Assembly: GCA_037367405.1 (NCBI GenBank)
Contig: JAZKJV010008882.1
Span: 868,001 to 932,000, forward strand
From: Ottelia alismoides
Taxonomy: Eukaryota > Streptophyta > Magnoliopsida > Alismatales > Hydrocharitaceae
Reading direction: 5' to 3'
Length of the DNA stretch: 64,000 nucleotides
The notes under the pieces were generated by a model that saw only the letters and a program-made list of their open reading frames with translations, was not told the origin of the DNA and searched no databases. Position numbers and translations under genes: made by a program. Of this stretch, positions 48,846 through 60,880 are shown piece after piece (the stretch's first letter is position 1; every line of letters starts with the position of its first letter).

Positions 48846-51800
48846 ATGCAAAAATTCGTTTGGAATAGTATATGCAGGTTGACGAATCCCTTGTACCAAA
48901 ATCGCAGTTGTCGCCTGTTCCACTCGACCCCTTCTTCTTTCGCGAAATGGAGGGGCAAATTCGTCCAGGACGCGAAGGTTTATCCCCCAATCAACATTTC
49001 CAGTCGTTTTAGTTTGACACTAATCATATTTCTTTGCTGCATATTGGTTCTCCGAGTTCGTATTGTGGGGCGGTGGTTATGGTTATTGGCTGGCTGTAAC
49101 CTTTGAAATTGCACTCCAACTGTTTGATGGAGTAACTCGAATGATTCTTGAACAAAATAGTGCTGTGTTTTGTTCCAGAAGGAAAGTTTGTCGTTTGTAT
49201 GAAGAAAATGTGTTATTAGAAGCAATTTTTATTGTTTATATGGGGAATGCTAATTTGATGGATGCCAACATTTGGTATCACATTCCGGGAGTTGTAACTC
49301 TTTGTTTATTTATTGGACCAATTTCTATGTTTCAGTGGTTGAACATGAAGTTATGAAAGTAAATTATATGTTGTGCTTGTAATGGAAATAAAAGGAACTC
49401 AAGAATCTATATTTACTAATTAAAAAAACGTAGGAAAACAGATAAAACTTAGGGAAAATGAAAACTTTCCATTTCCATCACCTTCTTTCGTTTCAGGGAA
49501 GTGGCGCAAAACGAGGTGGGTAAACTCATCTTGGTCCAACAAAATGGTGGAAAAATTATTAGCCTCTCAAAATTTTGGGTCCAATGGAAACTCATTCTTT
49601 TTCTTTCATTTCCTTTACTTTTAAAGAGTAGCAACTAGCAATCCCTATTGTCCTATTTCTAGAGGAGACAAATCTTCTGAGTGGTATGGTTAAGATTTGT
49701 GAAAAGGTTTTATGGCAAGAAGGAAGAGGTCAGGGCGGGGGCCACGTGTATGCTCATGGCCATTACATGGTGCCTCTTTAATTCACGATGTTGGTAACTA
49801 TGTTTCTTTTATGCCCCTATTTCCCTTTCATCTTCCAAACATCTTAGTTTCCTTGGATTTAGTATCAAGTTGTAGATTGGAATGTGAAAGTTGGTGATCT
49901 TGTTAGTAATGTACACGATCATTAAGGTAAAGATTACTATTCTATACATGCAACCTAAATGGGATTGCATGGTGTAGAGATAGCACATGAGATTTAAAAG
50001 ACTAAGTTGTGGTGTCCAGGAAAGCTAGATGCTGGAAAATGGTTTCATGTACTTATGCATGGCCTCAAGAAAGTTTTGTAGGTAAAGAGATTTGGAGGTC
50101 GAATTAAAAGAGTAGATGCCCCTGGTGATCAGGAACACAACTTGAACCCCAAATATCTAAATGAAAGAGCTCAAACAATTGAGAACTGATCCGACCCTGA
50201 CGAGAGTGAAATGAAGAGCGGTGGTGCTTCCCAAGTTGGTAAGCCTCGCATTGGAAGGAGGATCACGTGAAAATTTGTGGGAGAATATGGCACAACTTAT
50301 GCTGAGGAAGGTGACCAAAACGGAAATGCCACAGGTACGGTAAGACTGGTCCAATAGTAATAGTAGAAACACTAGCACGAGGAGGTTGGGTCAGTATGTA
50401 TAGCCCCCATTGTTTACGACCACATTGAATCGTCTTGCTAGTGAGTATGTCCTGAAACACAGGAGAAGAGGGGTACAAAATGGCACGATAATGGAGATCC
50501 GTCGTGATCTGACTAATAAAAAGCAAGTTCATCTAAAAGTCAGGAGCATGTATAACATTATGCAAGTGCTTGGATGGCGGCAAATGCAACTCCTCTTGTC
50601 TTGTGACGGGTAAGTGAACCTCATTGGAAATGACAACCCATCTACCGGGGTAAAGACCTGTAAGATATGAACTGGTTTCTGTTGCCACACAGATGGTGAG
50701 AAGCACCAAAGTCTATGATCCATTCCGTCATATTTGCCCTGCTACAACCGGTAAAAGCGTATGTGACATTTAAGGAGATCGAAGAGGCTCTAATAGCGGC
50801 TGCAACATCTGTAGTGATGGTGCCGACAGCATGAGTCATGATCTCTCGTATACGAGAGACATTGTCATCAAGGCGTGGATCTGCCTGAGGAGCCAAAGTG
50901 TCTGGAGACTCAATCTGTTTTGTCACTCGAGCCGACACAGGGTATTCATACTTCTGATAGCATTTGTCCTCAGAGTGTCTTGGAAGCATGGAAGGACATA
51001 TCGATATCGGTATCGATATCGGTACCATGTCGATACCGATATATCGCCGATATATCGGCGATATATCGACGCCATATCGCCGACATCGGGATTCAGCTTG
51101 CCTTTTTTGCGTGTCGATACCCGATATCGGACATATCGACGATATATCGGTGACCTGTCGATACAGATATATCGCCTATATATCGTCGATATATTGGGAT
51201 ACGGCCTTCCATGCTTGGAAGACGATAGTAGGTGTAGGGGCTACGATGACGTCCACCCCTCTGCCACGGGGACCACACCCTCTGAACTACATATAACCTC
51301 CCCTACTGCAAGATGCAGCCATAGCTGAGGAGGTTTGTGTGGTGGCATTAGATGATATATCAACTATGATGTCAGCAAGATGAGACTTGGTAGTCTACTG
51401 AGAGTACGTCTGTGCCGATTCTTCCCACATCTCTTTCATGGTCTCCTTGTACAGGAGGTTCGTCGCAATGTTGGGCTTGGCACTATTGGTCATCCATTTC
51501 ATGACTTGATAGTTGTCTCCAAGCCAGGACTTGTAGTCCTTGTCCGCCTCCTTTAGAAGCTCTTTTGCCAAGATCAATATTTTTCTTTGACCTCCGATGA
51601 ACACTTTGAAAGCCTGAGACAAAAGCACACAATTCTCTATATCCTGGAGTTTGATAAAAGTTTTGTGCATTATCATGGAGGAAGTAGTAACAGGTGTTTG
51701 GTCTCGATGGGAGTCATGATCGTCGTGGTCAGAGGCATGGAGAATCAAAGAAGAAGGTAATTTGTCATGCATCTAGTGCATGAGATCCAACGTCATGATG

Positions 51801-54800
51801 GGGCTTACGACTCAAGAGGATGCTTGAGAGAGGGTTGGCGGTGGTAGGATGTCCGAGAAAGTGCTAGTGATGATACTAGGTACCACGAGAGGGTGATACG
51901 ACCATGGAAGGTCTCATGGACAGATCTGTGGTGGAGGAGCAAGCCACTTGGGAGATCTTGAAGGGGCTAGCATCATTCCCGCGGTGGCAAAACGAGCCTT
52001 GGAGGGGCTAGTAGCAGACTAGTGGCGGTCATGGTATGGCGATGAACCCTGAAGCCCTACATGGCTAGGTTTGTGGTGCCTACAGTCATTGGAAGAAGGG
52101 CTGGAAGGCCATATGTATGCGGAGACAACCCTGCGCGGTGCTTGTGGATGAAGGAAGGTCCGCGAGAAGGGTCAATTAGAAGGTGGGGCTCATGTGTGTC
52201 CGAGAAGGAGGGCTTGCATGTGACCGACGAAGAGGCTGGAGGTGGCAGCCGGCAATTAGGTAACATGCCTGGTCTAAGACCGTTGCTTTGATACCATGTG
52301 GAGAATGAATTGAGAATAAATGACTTATCTTATTCAAGAAGTTTGGGACTTCTTGTATAACGTGAAACCCTGTATAGCTCAAAAGAGAAAATTAGATAAA
52401 GACCTCGAAGGGTTTATAACCCTCAACAAAGGGATAAGGATAAATAATTAAATAACTCTTAACACATGCAAAACAATAAATGGGGTAATTTCCATATGGC
52501 CATCAGAACGATACTGAGATATCATGATATTTTAGTCGACATGCCTCTCATGCGGCCACCTCCAATGTTGGTGCATTATAGATTGCACCCAACATGCATC
52601 TCACTCCTTGCATGCTGCTGCACTCCTTTTGTACCTTAGTGCTTCCTGCACTCCTCATGTACCACCACCTTTGGTGTTGCTGTACATTGAAAGCTTAATA
52701 TCGATACGCTGTCCCTCGTGCGGCTGTCATGCCTCTTGGATGGACCCAGGATAGCCACATGTCCCCATGTGAACCCTAAAGAATCTTGAATTGTAAAAAT
52801 AAAAGAATGGACTTTGAGAAAACATTAAACATGAAATGCCTCTTAGCATTGCTCCTATATCTCGTGGAAAATTTAATATAATGAATCACATTATCCGAAG
52901 TTTTAGACGAATAAAACATGATATGAGACAGTTTGGATGATCATGCTATTCTATGCAAGAAGCAAATAAGTAGCGTAATAGCCACATGCTTATGTTACTT
53001 CGTCTTACTCACTGGTCCGAAAATAAGGACAAGAAAACTGGGCCTTGTGCTCCCTCACCCCCAAGCCTGACCAGCACTCAAAAGTCAAAACCTACTTTAA
53101 GCAGAGAGAGAACTGAAAGAAGAAGAATGTGTGTATTTTGTATATCTGGCATTGTTATTGAAGGATAGCTCCTTGTAATTAATGCTTATTCAAAATATGA
53201 CTTTTGCTACTTGGTGGTATATCATCACAATCTAACCTAGCCAGGCAACTGAACATGCATGGAAGAATTTTTTATAGAATGAGTGATTGCAGTCCCACTA
53301 AGCTGGTTCCCATGAAAAAAAAATAAAATCCTCTAGTTTGTGAAACCCATGAAATTGTTGTGGGCTGTTCCTAAATAATCATTTTCTTTGGAGTTTTAGC
53401 CAATATTGGTAATACACCAGTAAGTATTTTTTTTTCTTAGGCCTAATACGCTGGTGGATATCTTTTTTGAATTGTAGTGAGTGGTATAACATCCGGTCAT
53501 TTGGTTGACATAAGGAATTAAAAGTAGAAATGCGTATTTGTACAGAGAGAGAAGTGAGGAAGATTTCCATATCGTTTAGAATATCTTCTTTTATCCTATA
53601 ATTTTTCTTTAAGTAAACTTGGATATTCATTTAGAATTTCATTTAGAATATCGTTTAAAATATTTTTTTTATCCTATAATTTTTCTTTAAGTAAAATCTT
53701 GACTCTAAGGAGGGACAAAAGGATATGTTCAAATTGACCAAAGCAAGAGAAAGAAAGACCAAAGACCTTTCTCAAGTGAGATGCATTAAGGACGAGCAAG
53801 GTCATGTGCTTGCTACTCAGAAGGATATAAAGACTTGATGGGAGCAGTACTTCCATAAACTTTTCATTGGGGAAGGAAATAAAGAGATCACTTTGGGTGA
53901 TCTAGCTAGTGGTGAAAGTTACTTGAATCGTGCAAGCTATAGACGGATACAAAGAAAGGAAGTAGAGGAGGCTTTGAAGGTTATGAGACCCGGGAAAGGT
54001 GTAGGACCATATGACATACCTTTAGAAGTATGAGAAGTTTTAGGTGAGCGTGGTTTGACTTGGCTTACGAATCTATTCAATATTATTTGGCGAAACAAGA
54101 AAATGCCTGAAGATTGGAGGAGGAGTATCGTGGTGCCTCTTTATAAGAATAAATGAGACATTCAAAATTGTTCAAATTATAGAGGTATCAAGCTGATGAG
54201 TCACACTATGAAAATTTGGGAACGTGTGATCGAAAGAAGGTTGAGCTAAGTTTCCAACGTAAAAGAAAACCAATTCGGATTCATGCCAGGTCACTCAACA
54301 ATTGAAGCCATCCATTTGCTGAGAACAATGGAGATTTATAGAGCTAAAAGGAAGAACCTCCATATGATCTTTATTGATTTGGAGAAGGCTTATGATTTTG
54401 TCCAACGAGAGATATTGTGGAGAGTTTTGGAGAAGAGACAAGTGCCTGTCCTAAACATTAACCTCATAAAGGACATGTATGATAGGGTTTTATCTTGTGT
54501 AAGGACCCCGTCTGGGAAGACTGGATATTTTGACATTAGCATCGGTTTACATCAAGGTTCTGCTTTGAGTCCATTTCTTTTTACTTTGATTATGGACGAG
54601 TTGACAAGTCACATTTAGGATGAGTTACCTTGGTGTATGTTATTTGCTGATGATATTGTGTTAATTGACAAGACTAGAGATGGAGTAAATGAGAAGCTTG
54701 AGGTCTGGAGACTTGAGTTAGAGACTAAAGGATTTCGTATAAGTAGGGCTAAGACAGAATATATGGAGTGCATCTTTGATGGAAGCAATGGTGAAGGAAT

Positions 54801-56566
54801 CGAAGTGAAGATTGGTGACGATAACATTCAGAAGAGAGATTCCTTTAGATATCTGGGATCTATTTCGCAACATGATGGGGAAATTGATGGAGATGTTACT
54901 AATAGAATAAATGCAGGCTAGCTAAAGTGGAGAGGAGCCTCTGCTATTATCTGTGATAAGAAAATTCCTTTAAAAATTAAAGGAAAGTTTTACAAAGCAG
55001 CCGTGAGACCTGCTATGCTTATGGATCTGAATGTTGGCCCGTGAACCATAGACATGTGCAGAGAATGAATGTAGCAGAAATGAAAATGCTAAGGTGGATG
55101 TGTGGACACACGTAAAGATCAGATTCAGAATGATGCAATCAAAAAGAAAGTTGGTGTAGCTCCGATCGAGGATAAGATGCGAGAAAACCGCTTAAGATGG
55201 TTTGGACATTTGCAAAGAAGATCAGCTGATGCACCAGTTAGGAGATGCGAGTGTTGGGATGTTGAACTGGCTAAAAGAGGGCGAGGACGACCTAAGAAGT
55301 GTTGGAAAGAGACCATACGAAGGGATCTTAGTTTTGTGGATATAAGCCTGGAATTGACCCAAGATAGATCTGAATGGAGGCGAAGAATCCATGTAGCCGA
55401 CCCTACTTAATTGTGGGAAAAGTTGTTGTTGTCGTCGAAACTTGGATATTCATCCGAGTGGTGAGCAATTGCCAAAACAAATGTAGCTTAAATATCTGAC
55501 GTGTATACTCATAGAACCTTCTGACGTGCATATAATTTGCAGTAGCCTTGATGCTTGTGGACCTTCTTAAGTTGTTTCCCTAAAATCATTCTCAGTTAGA
55601 AACTGTTCATGATTTGATATCCCACAGTCAAACCCGAGAACTTTGTTGAGAAAGAAACTTTAATATGCCCAGACGCCATATGCAATGTCTGTGTCACAAA
55701 CAACCCAATAAGGTAGGTTGAAACTACAAATGAAGTTGAACAATTTGGCAGGATGTCTCAGTGAAACTCCCATACATCTGTAGGGCTCCGTAGGACCTTT
55801 ATGGACTGGGAATATCTAAGGTTTATGGCTATTAACTCCACGTACCAGTAGGTTCAATGCTATTCCATCTTTAAAGTGGGATGCATGTACACCATTCTTT
55901 GGAGCTTAGATGGCACCACATGCAGAATTTTATGACGGATAATTTTCCCCATTTGGCTGCACGCATGAAGGATGGTATGTGACATGCAATATTTATTGAA
56001 ATGAAGCAATGGTCACGCTGAACATGTCTTACCAGTCTAAATAAACTATTACCTTCCAAGCAAACATCGATGATAGGCCGAAGAATTGCCCAGAGGGTAA
56101 TTATAGAGAGTAGCCGTTGATACAATTATTAATGCCCTTCTACTGAATGTGCATCCTCATATGGATGATACATATTGGATGATGTATGATGCATATTGGA
56201 TGATTTCATGGAACTACATCCTCAGCACATAAATAAACAAATCCTCCAAGAAGAGAAAATTGGCGACCCTTTACTAAATATTGTTTGAAAATACGACAAT
56301 GAATCCAGTAAAAATCGACCTATATATATAGTCCCAGCAACTCACGAACTCAGTTGGTGGTGAGGGACTAAACACATGTCTGCTTAATTTTTTTTCTGCT
56401 AGGCACACTTATTTTTGTAACTTGCTCAATGAATTACATCATGTATTTATGTCACATTTCTAGATTATACTACTTGCCGACGAATTACTTTAAATAGTTT
56501 TGTATTCAGATTAAAGTGTTGCTTGATGATTGACAGGATGAAGATAGAAGCTCACAACCATCCAAG
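48846..56566 (+). CDS. Possible mitochondrial DnaJ-like protein, first two exons only
   Basis: Exon 1 (48846-48977) encodes 44 residues: [20 protein letters not shown], then [19 protein letters not shown]. It is rich in R, S, N and poor in acidic residues, with an RxFHSTP presequence-like motif, so mitochondrial targeting is likely. It ends in phase 0 at GCGAAG|GTTTAT. A candidate 30-base exon 2 at 56537-56566, bounded by TTGACAG| and |GTAGTG, adds [10 protein letters not shown] in frame. The FHSTP..KW..(Q)PSK pattern recalls a small plant DnaJ-related mitochondrial protein family as I remember it. No J-domain exon is visible in the window, so the family call is tentative. The 7.56-kb first intron would carry a copia fragment and a LINE. 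It could instead be an isolated gene scrap. Confidence 0.35.
48978..50089. other. Putative intron sequence, no further gene
   Basis: Short frames (for example 49063-49356 and 49712-49897) have no recognisable domain. If the split gene is real, this is the start of its first intron. Confidence 0.3.
50090..51781 (-). pseudogene. Ty1-copia gag-protease-integrase fragment
   Basis: On the minus strand, 51395-51772 is a gag piece ([20 protein letters not shown], then [20 protein letters not shown]). The 50642-51028 piece ends the zinc knuckle and has [14 protein letters not shown], the protease site with the usual DSGA changed to DFGA. The 50263-50532 piece is the GAG-pre-integrase region ([19 protein letters not shown]). 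A HHCC-finger/integrase start follows in a shifted frame to about 50090, where the element is cut off. A 227-bp MITE interrupts the zinc knuckle. Dead by stops, frameshifts and loss of integrase core, RT and RNase H. Confidence 0.85.
50987..51213. mobile_element. MITE made of GATATATCG-like repeats, 8-bp target duplication
   Basis: Terminal inverted repeats CATGGAAGG (50987-50995) and CCTTCCATG (51205-51213) bound 227 bp. CTTGGAAG stands on both sides (50979-50986 and 51214-51221). The interior is a dense series of (C)GATATATCG, ATATCGGTATCG and related palindromic hexamers. An 8-bp target points to a hAT-type element. Outside it, the copia gag frame continues across the junction. Confidence 0.8.
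51782..52284 (-). other. Leader region of the minus-strand copia fragment
   Basis: This lies between the gag piece and the primer site, GC-rich, with no recognised domain. Confidence 0.5.
52285..52296 (-). other. Primer binding site (initiator tRNA-Met type)
   Basis: The minus strand reads TGGTATCAAAGC, the common plant copia primer site. The LTR end (..TTCTCCACA on the minus strand) abuts it at 52297. Confidence 0.8.
52297..53614 (-). other. Copia LTR (start of stretch) and anonymous intron sequence
   Basis: From 52297 upward lies the LTR of the minus-strand copia. Its outer end is not defined because no second LTR is in view; it may reach about 52500-52800. The rest holds no recognisable feature. 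Confidence 0.35.
53615..53630. repeat. Target duplication of LINE (left) and adjoining duplicated flank
   Basis: AAACTTGGATATTCAT occurs here and at 55438-55453, right after the LINE tail. The 25 bp at 53593-53617 recur exactly at 53671-53695, immediately before the LINE body, so extra flank sequence was copied at the 5' junction. Confidence 0.8.
53696..55437 (+). pseudogene. RTE LINE, 5'-truncated, reverse transcriptase and C-terminal region
   Basis: In order it shows [105 protein letters not shown] and [10 protein letters not shown] (intact FADD box), then the C-terminal [10 protein letters not shown] and [11 protein letters not shown]. It ends VADPT-stop and a GTTGTTGTTGTCGTCG tail. In-frame stops near 53836, 54030, 54154, 54246 and 54616 and a frameshift near 55010-55100 inactivate it. 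The endonuclease half is missing. It is closely related to the minus-strand LINE at 16.9-20.2 kb. Confidence 0.9.
55454..56536. other. No confident feature
   Basis: Would be the last part of the long intron. A minus frame at 55871-56125 has no recognisable domain. Confidence 0.3.
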
Positions 56567-57777
56567 GTAGTGGCAAGCTTTTGGTAATATCCTCTGCCTA
56601 CGTTTCAATAAATATAATCTTCTGCTCTTGTTTACTTTGTGAGTCTAGGTTTCACTTTGTTGTTTGTATAAATCAAATTTGATTCATTTGTTGCACCGGA
56701 GTATGTGGCTTTCTAGAATTCTGGACTGCGGTGCATGTTCTTGCTAATAGGGCTTGTTTACACGACAAAGGTTGAGTTTTTTACTTTTATGTATAGGGTT
56801 TTTAACACGCCCTCTTGTAGGATATTCCTACATTGTAAATATGTTAGATTCACATCCTGTATTTTTGAATGCTGTTTTTCCCTCTTACCATATCATTCAA
56901 GGCAGAAGTCAAAATATTCCGACCAAGCCCCTTGTAGTCATATATGTCTTTTGTAGATGCCATACTCTTTCGAGGACTGCCATGCCCTTGTGACGTTGTG
57001 TCTCTCTAGTGGCATTGCCCTCTAGGCATCGCCAACATTAGCTCTAGAAGTGCTTCTATTACATTCCCTTGATCTTCAAAGGTGTTGTCGGACTGCTTAG
57101 ATCTAGGACAAGCCAATTAAAGGCACTTTCTTGATCACCACATCACTTGAATCCTTTGTCGCTTCCTGATGCCGCATGGTCATCGTATTCACATGCACTT
57201 CTAAAGGGGCTTCAAGAGACAAACCTTGAAGCTCCGAGCGAGGTCCCATCACTCGGGCAAATAGATTCCATAGATGTAATACATTATCTTCTTGTGATAG
57301 ATTGGGGTGTCATATTTGAGCGTTAATTTTTTCCCACGACTATATTTCTTCTTTATCCAAGTGGGCCCTAATTCCTTGCAATTGCATAGTTTTGGTCTAA
57401 CATCTAGTGGGCCCGCACTATTCCAGCCACAGTTGAACACTTCTTTTGGTTTAGGAAGTTAATCTCCATACATATATGTATATTCGAGTATCTTCTCAAA
57501 GCTTCTTTTCCATGACTTCAAATACTTTGGTTTATATAGTCAACCTCGAATCACCCTTGAAGCATTGAAGAGACCACCTTTCAAGTACCAGTCGCCAAGT
57601 TTGATGAGATAAAACATGACTTGTGGGTACAAAGCATTCTTAGTTTGTTGATGCACATGACAAGGAGAAGATCTTGAATGAGGAGCTTTATGAGAAAATG
57701 GACAAGTACTTGCCGCGGAAGCATTCTAATGCTCTTGTGAAGTGTTGGATTCGGTCTACTCTTGTTCCTAGGGTTGC
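56567..57777 (+). other. Anonymous sequence; short unidentified frame at the end
   Basis: No exon that would continue the DnaJ-like gene is visible. From about 57655 a frame without ATG reads EKILNEELYEKMDKYLPRKH, then NALVKCWIRSTLVPRV, up to the copia insertion at 57777, and would continue for a few codons at 62628. It looks like real but unidentified coding sequence, perhaps part of the second copia-like element or of a captured gene. Confidence 0.3.
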
Positions 57778-57922
57778 TGTAGAAATATAATTTATGTTAT
57801 TTGTACTGTTTCATATTTTCTATATTCTTATGGACTCTTGATGTAATTTACCCATAGGCTACTCCCCTATATAAGAGAGCCTAGGGTTTATTGAATTAAC
57901 AACTCTTTTGATTTTCCCAACA
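57778..57922 (+). repeat. 5' LTR of the copia element
   Basis: TGTAGAAATATAATTTATG..TTTTCCCAACA. A TATATAA box lies at 57868-57874, giving a likely promoter near LTR position 91. At 145 bp the LTR is short for copia. Confidence 0.95.
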
Positions 57923-57936
57923 TGGTATCAGAGCGG
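57923..57936 (+). other. Primer binding site (initiator tRNA-Met)
   Basis: TGGTATCAGAGCGG directly follows the LTR. Confidence 0.9.
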
Positions 57937-58389
57937 TGGTCCTGGACCGGAGCTCCTGTACCCTAACCCTAACCCCACCGCACGCCACCTCCTCTGCACG
58001 CCGCCCCTTCCTTCTACGTGCGTCGTCTCCTCCGTGCGCCGTTAACCCCGTGTGCGTCATCTCCCTCTCCGCGCACAGCCTACGCGCGCAGCCACCTCCT
58101 TCTCTGCATGCCACCTCCGTGCGCCGCCCCTAACCTCCGTACGCACCGTACCTCCGTGGTCTCCTCTGCATGCGCATCCTGTCCGAGCGCCGCCTCTACC
58201 TCGGGTCGCCCTGTATCGCCTAGGCCATCACCGCCTAGGCCCTCTCTTGCCGGGGCCGTTACATAGGTTCTCGCCGAATCTTCTTCCTTATGGGTTTGGT
58301 TGCTTGAATCTACACATGCAACTGAACCCATGAATGTTAGTGTAGACAACCATATCTCCAGTCTACAACCCTAGTCTTCTATTATCATT

Positions 58390-59700
58390 ATGTCAGAAAG
58401 CAAGACAGATATTCCATCTACAGGCGCCTTCAGAGATCCTACGCCTATTGTGAAGATGGACGGGTCAAATTATGAACTGCGGGCAATGCAGATCATGAGT
58501 ATGATGAAGTCGACCGATAAGAAGCACATTCTTACTGAGGAAGAGCCTGCTGAGAAAACTGGGGTTAATGCCTCATGGGAGGCGGAAGATGCATACGCTA
58601 AGGTTTGGCTATCAAGAACATTAACAATTGAGATTGCAAATGATATTCTCCATCAGCCCACTGCAAAAGCAATGTGAGATATTATGGCTGCTATCTATTT
58701 ACAAGCAAAGAATGAGACGAAGTTTCTGCAACTCCAACATGACATCTTTACAATCAAGCAGAATGGACAACCTCTACACTCATTATACACGTCTTTACGT
58801 GGAATGTTTGAGAAAATCTATAGCTTCATGTCTCTCACAACCACTCCCGAGCAGCAGAAGACCTATAGGAATGCCACTATGGTTGGTGTATTCCTGACAA
58901 CCCTTGATCCAGAGTACGAGGCAACACGTTCCCAGATCTTGGCAGATTCCACTATTCCTCGGTTTCCTCCGATGAAGGAAGCTTTTTACAGATTGAGTCG
59001 TATTACTGTTCCTTTATCTACTGCCAATCAGACTGCCTCAGCTATGGCATCATCTCGCGGTCGTGGGAGTCATCATCAGTTTCGTGGTCGTGGACCTTAA
59101 GGCAGAGGGAGTCGTGTTCGGCAACCATGCACTTTCTGCCATCGTTATGGACATACCGAGGACACATGCTATTCCAAACATGGATTTACTGCTTCTGCAC
59201 GAGTAGTTGAACAAATTGAACCTCCATCTGCCTCTTCTTTGGATTAACAATTTGATGATCTTGTAACTCGTCTGAGGGGTATTATCCCTCCATCCAATCC
59301 TGTTACATCAACGCCAACCTCTGAGAGTCATTTTGATGTTGTTGCTTCTACATCCACCAGTACCTCAGGTAGTACTTATGCATTCACTAGCAGTAGTGGA
59401 TCTGATACTTTAGAGTGGATTATGGACTCTGGTGCCACGTCATCTGTGTGGTGATCGAGGTCTACTTTCAGCCTACCGACAGGTTCCTCCGGGACGCACT
59501 GTGGTTATTGCTAATGGGACACACTCCCCGATTACTTGTCAGGGGGAGATTAGCCTGACACCATCTATGCACCTCAAGAATGTGCTGTACGCACCTGATT
59601 TTTCTATGAATTTGTTATCCATTAGCCAACTTACAAAGAATTTACATTGCCGAGCAATTTTTGATCCATCTTCTCTCATTTTCAGGCTATCCTTACGGGA
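58390..59700 (+). pseudogene. Copia gag, zinc knuckle and protease
   Basis: The ATG at 58390 opens a gag frame with VKMDGSNYELRAMQIMSMM. It stops at 58675-58680 and resumes as the long gag piece (58684-59100). A canonical CX2CX4HX4C knuckle lies at 59128-59169 (CTFCHRYGHTEDTC), past a TAA at 59098. The protease catalytic box DSGA is intact at 59425-59436. A frameshift follows at once, and GAG-pre-integrase text (MNLLSISQLTKNLHCRAIF) continues in another frame. Further in-frame stop at 59246. Function in active relatives: capsid and its processing. Confidence 0.9.
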
Positions 59701-60480
59701 AACGTGATTGGGTGTGGCCATGAGCAGGGTGGACTCTATCGCCTCAGTCGGACTCCATATGCCGGAATCTGTCTCCTGCTGGACCTGTCTCTCCATTCAT
59801 GTGGCACCTGCACTTCGGTCTACCGCTTCAGAAAGTGTGTCGTGTTTTACCCCAGGTTTCACCTCACACGTCCATCCAATGTGAGGCTTGTCAGTTGGGA
59901 AAGCATCATCGGTCTACCTTTCCCAGTCGTCAGAGTCGGAGCAGTAGCTCAAAGTTTGAGTTGTTTCATGTTGACATTTGGGGTCCCAGTCGTGTTCCTG
60001 ATCATCAGGGACACAGGTTTTATATTGTCATTGTGGATGATTTTTCTCGTTTATCTTGGACCTTTTTATTAACTAATAAATCTGAAGTTGGGAATATTAT
60101 CATAAATTTCATAAATGAATTCGTAATATCTTTTCTGCGTCTTTGAAAACTGTGAGAAGTGATAATACCTTGGAATTTTGTACTCTTACTCTTTCAAATT
60201 ATTTTTCAACCCATGGAATTATCCACCAAACATCCTGTGCCTATATTTCCCAACAAAATGGAGTTGCAGAAAGGAAACTTGGCCTTTCCTGAAAAGGAAT
60301 TGTTCTCACTTACCCCACGTGTGTTTGGTTCGGTTGCCTTTGTCCACCAGTTGTTTCCAGGTATTGACGAGCTCTCTCCTAGGGCTGTCTAGTGTGTTTT
60401 CGTCGGGTACTTCAGGACACAAAAAGGCTACATGTGTTATGATCCGCTATGCAAGAAATACCTTGTTAGTGCCGATGTCA
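59701..60480 (+). pseudogene. Copia integrase, with internal deletion
   Basis: The zinc-binding CEACQLGKHH and the core FHVDIWG and IVDDFSRLSW motifs (59799-60146 frame) are recognisable, then QQNGVAERK near 60250 in a shifted frame. The stretch that normally joins this motif to the PRVFGSVAFVH region (here from about 60318) is missing roughly 60-80 codons. The deletion and two frameshifts destroy the enzyme that would insert the cDNA. Confidence 0.85.
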
Positions 60481-60880
60481 CCTTTTTTGAGTCTGTTATG
60501 TACTTCTCTCCTACAGGTGATCGACTGGCATCCTCAGACACTGATGAAGCCATATACATGCCACCACTACCACCACCTCCACCTACACCTGCACCTCTAC
60601 CACTACCTACGTCACCCGCCCCTCCTGTTACAGTTCTTATTCCCCCATTGCCACTACACTATACCCGTCGACCTGCTTCTGCTCATGGTTACCGCTCATC
60701 ATCTAGCTCGCCTAAGGTATGTTCTGAGAATGTAATTTCTAATGATGGATCTAATGATTTACCTGAGCAGGTTGTGTTACAGAGGACAGATGAGGATGCA
60801 AGTGATTTGGATCTACTTATTACGCTTCGGAAACAGAAGCGTAGCTGCGTGTCCTATCCTATAGCATCTACGGTTTCTTT

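Noticed and set aside
50964..51296. Open frame with repeated [13 protein letters not shown] peptides
   Set aside because: It is the translation of the ATATCG-repeat MITE and has no coding origin.
57959..57977. CCCTAACCCTAACCCC resembling telomere repeat
   Set aside because: Only about two and a half units, not the plant TTTAGGG unit, and it lies in the C-rich leader of the copia element.
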